Shown: positions 8,222-19,546 of the stretch, piece after piece | How positions within the stretch are numbered: position 1 is the first letter of the stretch | Layout: each line of letters opens with the position of its first letter | Assembly: GCF_015667795.1 (NCBI RefSeq) | Contig: NZ_JADPEL010000006.1 | Coordinates: 62,001 to 126,000, forward strand | Length of the DNA: 64,000 bases | From: Clostridium sp. D53t1_180928_C8 | GTDB lineage: Bacteria > Bacillota > Clostridia > Clostridiales > Clostridiaceae | Direction of reading: 5' to 3' | Notes under the pieces: model-generated | The model's input: the letters and a program-made list of their open reading frames with translations, nothing else | What the model was told of the DNA's origin: nothing | Databases searched by the model: none | Translations under genes and position numbers: made by a program

Positions 8222-9667
8222 TTATTTTTTTAACTCATTCTTTATACTACCTATTATTTTAATTCCTTCTTCAATTTCATTAAGAGTTAGTCTTGATAAT
8301 CCTAACCTTAAAGTATTATTAGAAATGTTATCTACTGAAAAAATATCGCCTGGAGTAAATATTACGCCCTTTTCATAACATCGATTTAATAGTTGTCTAG
8401 AATTTATGCCTTCTATCCCTATATAAATATGGAGACCACCTTCCCCCCATACAAAAGTTGGCTTAATATATTTATTAATACATTCTAAAGCAAACTCATA
8501 CTTTTCTTTATATACTTTTCTAACTTTTTTTATTTGCTTCTCAAATGCACCTGATCTTAAATATTCATAAAGTATCCCTTGATCTAAAAATGATGTATGA
8601 ATATTTTTACAACGCTTAACACTTTCTAAAATATCTATAACTTTTTTATCAGCAAGTATCCACCCTACTCTTATTCCCGGAAATAATATTTTTGAAAAAC
8701 TCCCTATATAAATAACACCACTACCGCCATTATCAAGCGCTGCCATTGGAGATACATGAGTACTATTATATAAAAGTTCCTCATTAAAACCATCTTCTAT
8801 GATTGGAACATTATATTTTTTAAATAGATTATAAACAGTATATCTTTTTTCACCTTTCATTACTATTCCTGTTGGATTATGATATGAAGGTATTAAATAT
8901 CCTAATTTTATATCACCATTACTTAACTTTTCTTCTAACTCTTCAGTATCTATTCCCTCTTCATTCATAGATACACCTACTACATCAAGTTCATGAACTC
9001 TCATAATTTTTATTGCTGTATTATGAGTTGGATTTTCACAAATAATTTTATCACTAGGATTTGTATATGCCGTAAGAATCATTTCTAATCCTTCTGTAAA
9101 TCCATTAACAATTATAATATCCTTTCCCTCTATATCTACACCTTTAGTTTTCATATAATTTAAAAGATATTCCATAAGAGGCTTATACCCCTTTGCATAC
9201 CCATAATTTAAAATTTTATGTCCTTCAATTGAAATCCTATTTAAAAAGGCTTTTTTAAATTCTTCCATATCAAATAATTCACCATCTGGGGATATACTTT
9301 TAAAAGATATTAAATTCTTTTCCCATGGTATTTCATGCTTAATTATATCTAAATCATATGATGTTTTTCCATAATTATTAACCTTCTCCTCCCAGTTAAT
9401 TTTCCAACCATTTTTATCTTTTGACTTATTTGGCGAAATGAATGTTCCCTTCCCTTTTACAGTATAAACAACACCTTGATCCTCTAAATTTTCATATGCC
9501 GTAATTATAGAATTTCTGCTTACACCTAATATTTTAGAAAGCTCCCTTGTTGCAGGAAGCTTTCCATTATTAACAACCATATTATTTTCAATCATTTTTT
9601 TTATATAATTTTCTATTTGTAAATAAATTGGTTCATTATCATTAAAGTCTATATTAGAAAATATCAC
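8222..9667 (-). CDS. MocR-type GntR regulator with aminotransferase domain
   Basis: This 481-residue regulator has an N-terminal GntR winged helix-turn-helix (about 10-75, with LPATRELSKILGVSRNSIITAYENLEDQG). A fold-type I aminotransferase domain follows (about 110-475). The PLP lysine is in IYIGSFSKILFPGIRVGW. MocR proteins bind PLP or an amino-acid adduct and control nearby genes. The start is GTG at 9667 with AGGAG 10 bases upstream; no in-frame ATG fits better. The gene lies 13 bases after ddl on the same strand, so the two are likely co-transcribed. In Brevibacillus a MocR protein, DdlR, activates ddl. The same role here is an inference from context; PdxR-like control of PLP synthesis is the alternative. 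Confidence 0.88.
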   Translation of the reverse strand: MIFSNIDFNDNEPIYLQIENYIKKMIENNMVVNNGKLPATRELSKILGVSRNSIITAYENLEDQGVVYTVKGKGTFISPNKSKDKNGWKINWEEKVNNYGKTSYDLDIIKHEIPWEKNLISFKSISPDGELFDMEEFKKAFLNRISIEGHKILNYGYAKGYKPLMEYLLNYMKTKGVDIEGKDIIIVNGFTEGLEMILTAYTNPSDKIICENPTHNTAIKIMRVHELDVVGVSMNEEGIDTEELEEKLSNGDIKLGYLIPSYHNPTGIVMKGEKRYTVYNLFKKYNVPIIEDGFNEELLYNSTHVSPMAALDNGGSGVIYIGSFSKILFPGIRVGWILADKKVIDILESVKRCKNIHTSFLDQGILYEYLRSGAFEKQIKKVRKVYKEKYEFALECINKYIKPTFVWGEGGLHIYIGIEGINSRQLLNRCYEKGVIFTPGDIFSVDNISNNTLRLGLSRLTLNEIEEGIKIIGSIKNELKK

Positions 9668-9680
9668 TTTTTTTCAACTC

Positions 9681-10580
9681 CTAAGTCAGTGAGTATTCTA
9701 TTATCATATCTAAAAGCTCACTAAAATTATATCCTCTTGCTCTTGCACTCTTAGGAATAAGACTTGATTCAGTCATTCCTGGTAGTGTATTAATTTCTAA
9801 AAAGTAAGGAATATTATTACTTACTATGATATCAATTCGAGCATAACTCTTGCAACCTAGATTATTCCAAACACATTTTGATATTTCATTAACCTTTTTT
9901 TGCAAATTTTTTTCTAAGAAAACAACCTCCTCATCAGCACCATTTTCTTTGTATTTAGCTTCATAATTAAAAAACTCTCCTATATTTGCCTTGATAACTA
10001 TCGTTGGAAATACATCTCCATTTAAAATAAAGGATGTCATCTCTGTTCCACCTATATATTTTTCTATCATTACTTCATCATCATATTCTAATACTTTTTT
10101 TATGGCATACTCTACTTCATACTCATTATTTATTAAGAATGTAGCTATGCTAGACCCCCCACTATTAGGCTTTATAAATATAGGATACCCAATCTCTCTT
10201 ATTTTTTCATAATTAATATCTTTTATTGATTTTACTGTAATCCAAGGAGCTGTTTCTATTCCTTTGCTCATTACTAATTGTTTTGTTAATCCTTTATTCA
10301 TAGAAATTGCACTACATAAAACTCCACATCCACTATATGGAATTCCCATAGTTTCTAATACAGCTTGTATAGTTCCATCCTCACCAAACCTTCCATGTAA
10401 TGCTATAAAAGCAAAGTCTATTTCTTTAACCTTTTCTATTACCTCTTTTTTTGAATTTATTATTATTGGTATTATTTTTTCATATTTATTTTTATTTAAA
10501 TTTTTAATCACTTGCTCTCCTGACTTCAAGCTAACTTCTCTTTCAGAAGATATCCCCCCCATAATTACACCAATTTTCAT
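9681..10580 (-). CDS. ddl: D-alanine--D-alanine ligase
   Basis: This ATP-grasp enzyme joins two D-alanines for peptidoglycan precursor synthesis in the cytosol. At 299 residues it is the usual size. Visible signatures are MGGISSEREVSLKSG at the N-terminus, FIALHGRFGEDGTIQAVLE, GIPYSGCGV, the ATP-grasp lysine region YPIFIKPNSGGSS, and EINTLPGMTESSLIP near the C-terminus. The ATG at 10580 has AGGAG 7 bases upstream. It is the first gene of a likely two-gene unit with the MocR regulator. A minus-strand terminator-like hairpin lies upstream at 10634-10677. Confidence 0.95.
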   Translation of the reverse strand: MKIGVIMGGISSEREVSLKSGEQVIKNLNKNKYEKIIPIIINSKKEVIEKVKEIDFAFIALHGRFGEDGTIQAVLETMGIPYSGCGVLCSAISMNKGLTKQLVMSKGIETAPWITVKSIKDINYEKIREIGYPIFIKPNSGGSSIATFLINNEYEVEYAIKKVLEYDDEVMIEKYIGGTEMTSFILNGDVFPTIVIKANIGEFFNYEAKYKENGADEEVVFLEKNLQKKVNEISKCVWNNLGCKSYARIDIIVSNNIPYFLEINTLPGMTESSLIPKSARARGYNFSELLDMIIEYSLT

Positions 10581-10633
10581 ATTATCACTCCTAATTTTCT
10601 TTTTCTTAATTTATTGTATGAATTATTTATAAA

Positions 10634-10677
10634 TGAAAAAAGCACCACAATCTATGTATTTTTAACTCATTGTGGTT
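10634..10677 (-). terminator. Terminator-like hairpin upstream of ddl
   Basis: ACCACAAT (10644-10651) pairs with ATTGTGGT (10669-10676). On the minus strand the stem is followed by GC and six T (10635-10641), as in an intrinsic terminator. No minus-strand gene precedes it: the upstream neighbour is divergent. It could be a leader attenuator for ddl or the end of a short untranslated RNA. Confidence 0.5.
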
Positions 10678-10808
10678 CTAATAATTAATTTATAACATAT
10701 TTACAATTTATTAAAACTTTCTTAAAAAAACATTAATCCTATGCATTTTATGGAAAATTATAGGTAAAACATATATAATTTAACTTATATGTAATTAAGG
10801 AGGATATT

Positions 10809-12749
10809 ATGGATTTACAAAATAAATTTAAAGAAAAATTCAATAATGGTCATAACAAACGTAAAATAAAAAAACAACAACACTTTTATGAAAATATGAT
10901 TACTTCTTCAAATGAAAACTCAACTAGTATTATTTTCAACAAAACTTCTTTAGCATGGTTAATTGTAATAGTAACCTTATTATTACAATTAATTTCATTA
11001 GCTACTACTTATAAAGGCAGCATTGTCTATTTTGGTGGAATTAACTTACCTTTTAACCTAAGCGCTCCACTATTATTTGCTTTATCAATTCAACTTATTG
11101 TTTTTTGTGTAAGTCATACTTTAAGATCTAATTTTAGAAAAGGCTTTTTAGTAGTCTTAATTCTGGCCACATTATGTTCTACCTACTTTTCATATATAGG
11201 AATATATAATTATATTAATTCTCCTATAAATTATTTAGAAGAAAGATATACTCAAATAAATAGTACTATTTCTGATAAATACGAAACTTTAAGAGAAACA
11301 AATAAAAGCTCTATAACAAAAACTATGCTTAATCTAATAAATGATTTAAGTACAAGCTATACATCTTTAAGCATGGAAGTTGATAATAACAATAAGTTAT
11401 CAGAAGATATATCTAATATTTCTATAGATAATAATATAATAAACTCTCAAACTAATAGTGTTAGTAAACCTAACCTAAACAACTATGGTGATAATTTAGA
11501 GCAGTATTATTCAGATATGGCCAAATATAACACTGCAATAGGTAACATGATTACAGATAGTACTAAACAAGATTCTTCTTTAAAGACTGAATTATACAAT
11601 GCTCAAGTAAACTCTATTTTAGGGGGTAAATCTCTTGATGAATTTACTGCTGAAAGCATAGATACTAAAAGTAAAAAAGAGCAGTTAGAAAAGGGAATAA
11701 ATACCTCTTATGCTTTAATCACTTCTGAAGAAACCTCTCTTACTATAGATGAAAAGCTATCAAAAATACAAGATTACTGTCAAAACTATATCCAGGGAAT
11801 TGACGGTGATAAAGATATTTTTACTACTATTTTACTAAATTTAAACTCTCAAATATTAATAATTAAAAACAAAGCCTCTATTGATAATTTACAAACTCAA
11901 ATAAATGATTTTCTAATTTTAAATAAAAAGGATTCAGAGATTATGAAATCTTTTTCTGAGTTAAAATCTATAATTTATAAAAACTCAACTGGAAGTAACG
12001 CTTCTGATAATATAACCCTTACAGAAGAAAATTCCATGGAACTTTACTCTTTAATGAATTCTGAAATTAAAAGTGCCATATATACTTTAAATCATATTTA
12101 TAGCAATGTAGAACAAATTGTTTCTAATAACGAAGATTATATAATTCATAATCTTTATGTTTTGCCTGTTCTTAATTTATTTACTTTAAATGAAGAAATA
12201 AGCATGTCTTGGTTTTGCTTAATTTTTGCGATATTGATTGATGGTCTAACTATAATATTTGCCATAATGGAAGGCAAGGAAAAAACTCCACTATTTGCAA
12301 AGTCTACAAAAGAAGTTGTAGGTAGGTCTAAAGATTCAATTGAAAACTTACTAATGCTTTCACTTTTATCTGCTGACATAGAGAGCCGTGATGAAGAACG
12401 AGTTGAAAAAATATTATTAAAATTAAAAAGCTTTGTTTCAAATTTTAATCTTTTAACAGAAGCATTAGAAAATGGATATTCTATGTATTGTCCTTTAAGC
12501 AACTTAGAGGAATACCAAGGATTTTTAGCAACCTTATGTCAATTTAATTTAGCAACTATAATTAGTTCTAAAGAATTATTCTTTAATGATCAAACACCTG
12601 ATATTCAAGTTGAAAATTTCGTTTTAATAAAAAGTAAATTTATGATTTGGGCAAATGATAAAATTGTTTCTTTAACATTAAATAATCAATATATAGATTC
12701 CCTAAATAAGCTTGATGAAAACTATATTATGAATGGAGAATTATTATAA
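10809..12749 (+). CDS. Uncharacterised membrane protein with long helical ectodomain
   Basis: I do not recognise this 646-residue protein. It has a basic cytosolic N-terminus (about 1-45) and three membrane helices (about 48-70, 78-103 and 113-133). A helical, Asn/Ser/Lys-rich region of about 300 residues with coiled-coil character follows. Another membrane helix (about 465-490, SWFCLIFAILIDGLTIIFAIM) leads to a cytosolic domain of about 150 residues. Such a layout suits a sensor or scaffold on the membrane. The start is fixed by AAGGAGG 7 bases upstream. Its stop overlaps the start of the next gene (TAATG), so the two are translationally coupled and probably form one complex. Confidence 0.75.
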   Translation: MDLQNKFKEKFNNGHNKRKIKKQQHFYENMITSSNENSTSIIFNKTSLAWLIVIVTLLLQLISLATTYKGSIVYFGGINLPFNLSAPLLFALSIQLIVFCVSHTLRSNFRKGFLVVLILATLCSTYFSYIGIYNYINSPINYLEERYTQINSTISDKYETLRETNKSSITKTMLNLINDLSTSYTSLSMEVDNNNKLSEDISNISIDNNIINSQTNSVSKPNLNNYGDNLEQYYSDMAKYNTAIGNMITDSTKQDSSLKTELYNAQVNSILGGKSLDEFTAESIDTKSKKEQLEKGINTSYALITSEETSLTIDEKLSKIQDYCQNYIQGIDGDKDIFTTILLNLNSQILIIKNKASIDNLQTQINDFLILNKKDSEIMKSFSELKSIIYKNSTGSNASDNITLTEENSMELYSLMNSEIKSAIYTLNHIYSNVEQIVSNNEDYIIHNLYVLPVLNLFTLNEEISMSWFCLIFAILIDGLTIIFAIMEGKEKTPLFAKSTKEVVGRSKDSIENLLMLSLLSADIESRDEERVEKILLKLKSFVSNFNLLTEALENGYSMYCPLSNLEEYQGFLATLCQFNLATIISSKELFFNDQTPDIQVENFVLIKSKFMIWANDKIVSLTLNNQYIDSLNKLDENYIMNGELL

Positions 12750-13390
12750 TGTTTAAATTAGAATTGTTAATAATTACAGTTGGAATAATTGTTTTTATTT
12801 TACAAAACAAAATAAGAACTAATAAAACTGAGATATCAAGAAAAATCGTATATTGGACCATTATGTTTTTTATAAGTTTATCCTTTAATACTATTTTATT
12901 TACTAGCTTTAGTGAATGGTATAATTTATCTAGCTATTTAAATTTAAATACATTACTCATATTTATTGCTATTATATTAGGATATTTCCTTATCCAATCA
13001 TTATCACCATTTAAATTTTTTAGGAAATTAATAAATTATTTCAAATTACTATTTTCTAATAAAATTGACAAATCAATACCTAATATTAATAAAGAAACAA
13101 AATACGAACGTCAATCCCACTTTGAAATTTTTCTTGAAACAATATGCTGGATAGGTTTTATTTCAATATTTGCTTTAGAAGTTTATTTAAATCTCTTTAA
13201 TACTATAGATAATTACATCGAAAATAACTTTGTATTAGTTATTTGTCTCATTATCATGATTACTCTTCCTATAACTTTAAGGCAAATATTATTTTACCTA
13301 TTTAATGTTAGACTAATTAATAAAACTTCACTTTCTACAGAAGAAATTAATCTTAATGAAAAGCTCAAAAAAACTAATATTAAACTATAA
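12749..13390 (+). CDS. Uncharacterised polytopic membrane protein, partner of the preceding gene
   Basis: This 213-residue protein has about five predicted membrane helices: residues 2-19, 30-50, 62-82, 125-150 and 160-185. A charged cytosolic loop lies near 100-120, and a short Lys-rich tail ends the protein. It has no recognisable family motif. The ATG overlaps the stop of the 646-residue gene upstream, and no separate ribosome binding site is obvious. Together this indicates translational coupling and a shared function. No other gene follows in the same unit within 98 bases, and the next gene has its own promoter. Confidence 0.7.
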   Translation: MFKLELLIITVGIIVFILQNKIRTNKTEISRKIVYWTIMFFISLSFNTILFTSFSEWYNLSSYLNLNTLLIFIAIILGYFLIQSLSPFKFFRKLINYFKLLFSNKIDKSIPNINKETKYERQSHFEIFLETICWIGFISIFALEVYLNLFNTIDNYIENNFVLVICLIIMITLPITLRQILFYLFNVRLINKTSLSTEEINLNEKLKKTNIKL

Positions 13391-13427
13391 ACTTTAAACT
13401 TTTTTTGTTAAAAATACCATAAAGAAC

Positions 13428-13456
13428 TTGACTTTAATCTATTATTAGTAGATAAT
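13428..13456 (+). promoter_or_regulatory. Promoter of the FAD/NAD reductase gene
   Basis: TTGACT (13428-13433) and GATAAT (13451-13456) are separated by 17 bp, giving a sigma-A type promoter about 25 bp upstream of the leader. AAT/ATT-rich repeats flank the -10 box. Confidence 0.65.
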
Positions 13457-13488
13457 TATTATTAGTTAATAGTAGGGAGGATGTTTAT

Positions 13489-14235
13489 ATGAGTAATATT
13501 TTAAATGGTTCTTGGAACGGATTCAGAGAATTAGTATTAGTAGACAAGGTTCAGGTATGCCCTGATATTGTTTCATTTTATTTTAAATCAAAAGATGGAG
13601 GCAAACTTGTAAAACATATAGCTGGACAATTTTTACCTTTCAAAATAAAAACTGATGATCCTAAATATAAAGATGTAATAAGAACTTATAGTTTATCTAT
13701 GTTTCCTAATGATGATACTTACAGAATAAGTGTAAAAAAAATAAATGGTGGTTTAATTAGCACTTACTTACATGAAAATCTTAATATAGGTGATTCTATT
13801 GAGGCAATGGTTCCAACTGGATTATTCACTATAAATAATAAAAATAATGATATAGTTTTATTATCTGGAGGAATTGGAGTTACACCATTATTATCTATGT
13901 TATACGAAGAATCTTCTCGTAGAAATAATATTCATTTTATACAAGCAGTGCAAAATTCAACTTTACATCCATTTAAAAATGATATAGAACAAATAGCTCA
14001 ATTTAGAGGAATAAAGAATACTGTTTTCTACTCTCACCCTTTAGATACTGATAAAGAAGGCACTAATTACGATTTTACAGGTTATGTAAATAAAGATTTT
14101 CTTAAAAATAACGTAAACTTAAATTCTGATTTTTATCTTTGTGGTCCACCTCCTTTTATGAAGGCTGTTGAAGGTCTTTTAATTGAGCTTGGAGTAGATA
14201 ATTCGAAAATTAATTATGAGCTTTTTAGTAATTAA
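13489..14235 (+). CDS. Ferredoxin/flavohemoprotein-reductase-like FAD and NAD(P)H oxidoreductase
   Basis: This 248-residue protein consists only of the two reductase domains. An FAD-binding beta-barrel (about 10-110) carries RTYSLS, the isoalloxazine-binding motif. An NAD(P)-binding domain (about 115-248) carries LLSGGIGVTPLLSML and the C-terminal YLCGPPPFM. It resembles the reductase half of flavohemoglobin, but it lacks the globin and any iron-sulfur cluster motif. It would pass electrons from NAD(P)H to a partner protein such as a rubredoxin, Hcp-type protein or haem protein encoded elsewhere. It has its own promoter, an AGGGAGG ribosome binding site and a terminator, so it is monocistronic. 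The electron acceptor is unknown. Confidence 0.88.
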   Translation: MSNILNGSWNGFRELVLVDKVQVCPDIVSFYFKSKDGGKLVKHIAGQFLPFKIKTDDPKYKDVIRTYSLSMFPNDDTYRISVKKINGGLISTYLHENLNIGDSIEAMVPTGLFTINNKNNDIVLLSGGIGVTPLLSMLYEESSRRNNIHFIQAVQNSTLHPFKNDIEQIAQFRGIKNTVFYSHPLDTDKEGTNYDFTGYVNKDFLKNNVNLNSDFYLCGPPPFMKAVEGLLIELGVDNSKINYELFSN

Positions 14236-14239
14236 AATA

Positions 14240-14277
14240 AAAAAACTATAACCCATTTAAAAGGTTATAGTTTTTTT
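14240..14277. terminator. Bidirectional terminator
   Basis: AAAAAACTATAACC and GGTTATAGTTTTTT form a perfect stem with a loop of about 8 bases, with A and T runs on both sides. It ends the plus-strand reductase and faces the minus-strand gene at 14301. Confidence 0.88.
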
Positions 14278-14300
14278 AATACAAATATTTCAAATTTTAA

Positions 14301-14585
14301 TTATTTAATTTTATCGATTCTAAAAGGTATTCCACTTATGTTACTATCTTTATTCTCACTTACTACTTTATAAGCATCTTCAACTATATTTTCTAACTCT
14401 ATATAAGAGTTTTCTTCAATAACCCCAAAATCATCTTGAACAAATTCATCATTTGATGTAAAGTCACTAATTTTTAAATTTTCTAAATTTCTACTCATTG
14501 ATCTAACAGGATCATCATTAAATCTATTACTTGAAAGATTTTCTTTATTTTTTAACTCTAATTTATCTAATATATCTTTACTCAT
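14301..14585 (-). CDS. Hypothetical acidic protein, 94 aa
   Basis: I do not recognise this soluble, acidic protein. It has no cysteine, no signal peptide and no membrane helix. It is rich in Asp, Glu, Asn and Ser, with EDAYKVVSENKDSNISGIPFRIDKIK at the end possibly forming a small folded tail. The start ATG at 14585 follows an AGGAG-like sequence (ATAGGAGTTTTTAGT). It lies 50 bases downstream of the zinc-ribbon-like membrane gene on the same strand, so the two may be co-transcribed. Confidence 0.55.
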   Translation of the reverse strand: MSKDILDKLELKNKENLSSNRFNDDPVRSMSRNLENLKISDFTSNDEFVQDDFGVIEENSYIELENIVEDAYKVVSENKDSNISGIPFRIDKIK

Positions 14586-14635
14586 ACTAAAAACTCCTAT
14601 ACGAAATATTATTTTTGTTAATATTATTAAATTTA

Positions 14636-15061
14636 TTATTCATAATGTAACTTTAATTTTTCAAATGACTCCTCGTAACATTTTTTACATAATACAATTA
14701 CTTCATTATTATTAATGCTATTTTCATATACATCTAAATTAGCTATATTTCCACATTCCTCACATTTATATTTTGCTTTTTGCAATGCTTCCTTACGCTT
14801 CAAATTCCATTCTTCTTCAATTTGTATTTTATTTTCTACATTATTGTTTTTATTATTTTTTAAAATATTATTGATTTCATTAATTAAGTCTTTTATTTTA
14901 CCTTTAGCAACTTGCCTCCAATTATCACCTTCATCTTTTTCCTTATTTCTTATACTTTTATATTCCATACTAATTCTAATAGTAATTAACTTAATTAAGT
15001 AAATTCCTAATATTAAATATATTAAATTAAACATAAACATCACCATATTTATATTTAACAA
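14636..15061 (-). CDS. Membrane protein with C-terminal HNH-like CxxC...CxxC zinc site
   Basis: This 141-residue protein starts with one membrane helix (about 5-25). A basic, Asn/Lys-rich linker follows. The C-terminal 50 residues contain KYKCEECGN and VIVLCKKCYEE. The two CxxC pairs, 25-30 residues apart, look like the zinc knuckle of HNH-type domains, but the catalytic His-Asn-His residues are not evident. It may be a structural zinc site rather than a nuclease. No strong ribosome binding site is seen, so the ATG at 15061 is only moderately sure. The function is unknown. Confidence 0.55.
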   Translation of the reverse strand: MLNINMVMFMFNLIYLILGIYLIKLITIRISMEYKSIRNKEKDEGDNWRQVAKGKIKDLINEINNILKNNKNNNVENKIQIEEEWNLKRKEALQKAKYKCEECGNIANLDVYENSINNNEVIVLCKKCYEESFEKLKLHYE

Positions 15062-15226
15062 TTTATTTAAATTTATTCATATTTTTATAATTATTTATGT
15101 AAAATGAAAGTTTTTTTTTATTTTATTCATATACTTTTCCACACAGTAATCTTTTCATATACATTTATATATATATAAGGCTTTATTGTCGTATTGTATT
15201 TTTTTTATTTATATGGTAAAATTTAT

Positions 15227-15261
15227 AAAAATGCAAGTTTTATTTTTTTTAATGCATTTTT
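15227..15261 (+). promoter_or_regulatory. Inverted repeat in the leader of the dicarboxylate/amino acid symporter
   Basis: AAAAATGCA (15227-15235) and TGCATTTTT (15253-15261) form a 9-bp inverted repeat with a T-rich spacer. It ends 22 bp before the symporter start codon. It could be an operator or a weak attenuator. A possible -35 box, TTGTCG, lies at 15186-15191. Confidence 0.4.
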
Positions 15262-15283
15262 CTTACAATAAAGGGGGGCTAAT

Positions 15284-16564
15284 ATGAAAAAAAAGTTAGG
15301 GTTAACAACAAAAATTTTTATTGGTTTAATACTTGGGGCAATTTGTGGTATTATTCTTTATGGTTTAGTACCAGCTGGAGTAATAAGAGATGATATATTA
15401 ATTAATGGTATCTTTAAAGTTCTTGGAAAAGGTTTCTTAAGAGCTATGCAAATGCTCGTTGTACCATTAGTATTCTGCTCATTAGTTTGCGGAAGCATGG
15501 CTATAGGTGATACTAAAAAACTAGGTCGTGTTGGTGTAAAAACTATATTATTTTATCTTGTTACTACTGCAATTGCAATTACACTAGCTATTGGTGTAGG
15601 AAAACTAATTAATCCTGGTATTGGATTAGATATGAGCAATATTCAAGTTGCTGAAACTACAGTAACTGAAGCAAACTCCGTATCTGATGTTATATTAGAT
15701 ATAATTCCTATCAATCCCATAGCTGCACTTTCAAATGGGAATATGCTTCAAATTATATTTTTCTCAATATTAATAGGTATTATCCTTGCTATGCTTAATA
15801 AAAAAGCTAAGACAGTAGCTAACTTTTTCAGTGAGTTTAATGAAATTATGATGAAAATGACAATGATAGTTATGAAGGTTGCTCCAATTGGAGTATTTTG
15901 TTTAATTGCTACTACCTTCTCTAATATAGGCTGGAGTGCTTTTGCACCAATGTTAAAATATATATTTGCTGTAATGCTAGCACTATTTATACAATGCTTA
16001 ATAACCTATATGGCAATGTTAAAGTTGTTTACAAAGCTAAATCCTTTAACATTCTTAAAGAAATTTTTCCCAGTTATGAGTTTTGCATTTTCTACTTCAT
16101 CTTCAAATGCTACAATTCCATTAAGTATAGAAACTCTAGATAATGAAATTGGGGTTTCCGAAAAAATATCATCTTTTACAGTTCCATTAGGTGCTACAAT
16201 AAATATGGATGGTACTGCAATTATGCAAGGAGTAGCAGTTGTTTTTATTTCACAAGCCTTTGGAATAGAACTTGGTTTAAATGCATATCTTACAGTTATT
16301 TTAACTGCAACACTTGCATCAATTGGAACTGCTGGTGTACCGGGTGTTGGTCTTATAACATTATCTATGGTTCTTAATTCTGTAGGATTACCAGTTGAAG
16401 GTATTGGAATAATTATGGGTATTGATAGAATTCTAGATATGACTAGAACTGCAGTTAACGTTACTGGTGATGCTATATGCACTACCATTGTTGCAAAACA
16501 AGAAGGCGAACTTAATGAAAGTACTTTCTATTCTAATGAAAGTCAGCTTGATGCTACACTTTAA
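15284..16564 (+). CDS. Dicarboxylate/amino acid:cation symporter (DAACS family)
   Basis: This 426-residue protein is a Na+/H+-coupled importer of glutamate, aspartate, serine/threonine or C4-dicarboxylates. It matches the family in length and motifs. These are FLRAMQMLVVPLVFCSLVCG in helix 2-3, the serine-rich re-entrant loop STSSSNATIPLS, the Na+-binding NMDGTA in helix 7, and GTAGVPGVG in the second re-entrant hairpin. It ends in RTAVNVTGDAICTTIVAK, where R and D of helix 8 bind substrate carboxylate and amino groups. That favours acidic amino acids such as glutamate or aspartate. An AGGGGGG ribosome binding site precedes the ATG. The gene stands alone with its own terminator. Confidence 0.93.
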   Translation: MKKKLGLTTKIFIGLILGAICGIILYGLVPAGVIRDDILINGIFKVLGKGFLRAMQMLVVPLVFCSLVCGSMAIGDTKKLGRVGVKTILFYLVTTAIAITLAIGVGKLINPGIGLDMSNIQVAETTVTEANSVSDVILDIIPINPIAALSNGNMLQIIFFSILIGIILAMLNKKAKTVANFFSEFNEIMMKMTMIVMKVAPIGVFCLIATTFSNIGWSAFAPMLKYIFAVMLALFIQCLITYMAMLKLFTKLNPLTFLKKFFPVMSFAFSTSSSNATIPLSIETLDNEIGVSEKISSFTVPLGATINMDGTAIMQGVAVVFISQAFGIELGLNAYLTVILTATLASIGTAGVPGVGLITLSMVLNSVGLPVEGIGIIMGIDRILDMTRTAVNVTGDAICTTIVAKQEGELNESTFYSNESQLDATL

Positions 16565-16580
16565 TATAAAATAATATTTA

Positions 16581-16617
16581 AAAATACCCACTAAACAAAT
16601 GTATTAGTGGGTATTTT
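16581..16617. terminator. Bidirectional terminator
   Basis: AAAATACCCACTAA pairs with TTAGTGGGTATTTT around a 9-base loop. It ends the symporter gene and also the short minus-strand gene whose stop is at 16622. Confidence 0.88.
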
Positions 16618-16621
16618 ACTG

Positions 16622-16774
16622 TTAATTTAAATTAAAAAGATTAAATATATTAGAAAACTTACTAGCTGATTTAGGATCATTTATCTGTCTTAACTTTCTC
16701 TCTTCTTCTTCACAGAATATTACACCATCAATTAAGCCATTATTATAATTTTTTTCATCACTTTTTTCTTTCAT
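16622..16774 (-). CDS. Short hypothetical protein, 50 aa
   Basis: This small gene starts with an ATG at 16774 preceded by a good GAGGTGAT ribosome binding site. It runs 50 codons to a stop just before a strong terminator. The product is charged and soluble (MKEKSDEKN...GLIDGVIFCEEEERKLRQ...FSNIFNLFNLN), with one cysteine and no membrane helix. It has a start, a ribosome binding site and a terminator, which supports a real gene. I do not recognise it. Confidence 0.55.
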   Translation of the reverse strand: MKEKSDEKNYNNGLIDGVIFCEEEERKLRQINDPKSASKFSNIFNLFNLN

Positions 16775-16858
16775 TATAATATCACCTCACTTTATATACT
16801 CTTATTGTTTCAATATATTATTATATTTATAATTATTAATTTTAAAATAAAGTTACAT

Positions 16859-16910
16859 AAAGCCTTTATACAGATAAATATAAACTGTATAAAGGCTTTA
16901 TTTTATAGTA
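16859..16910. terminator. Terminator hairpin after the GH63 gene
   Basis: AAAGCCTTTATACAG (16859-16873) pairs perfectly with CTGTATAAAGGCTTT (16885-16899). It lies just beyond the stop of the minus-strand GH63 gene. T-rich tails follow on both strands. Confidence 0.8.
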
Positions 16911-16915
16911 TTTTT

Positions 16916-19479
<2,564 letters not shown>

Positions 19480-19488
19480 CTAAAATGC

Positions 19489-19538
19489 AAAAAAAATAAG
19501 CTTCTACATAATCAATTCATCATGTAAAAGCTTATTTA
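19489..19538 (-). terminator. Terminator of the 157-residue membrane protein gene
   Basis: On the minus strand AATAAGCTTTTACAT pairs with ATGTAGAAGCTTATT and is followed by a long T run (19489-19497 on the plus strand as A). Confidence 0.85.
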
Positions 19539-19546
19539 AAAATTCT

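Noticed and set aside
14636-15061. Active HNH endonuclease
   Set aside because: Two CxxC pairs are present but the catalytic histidines and Asn are not, and the protein starts with a membrane helix.
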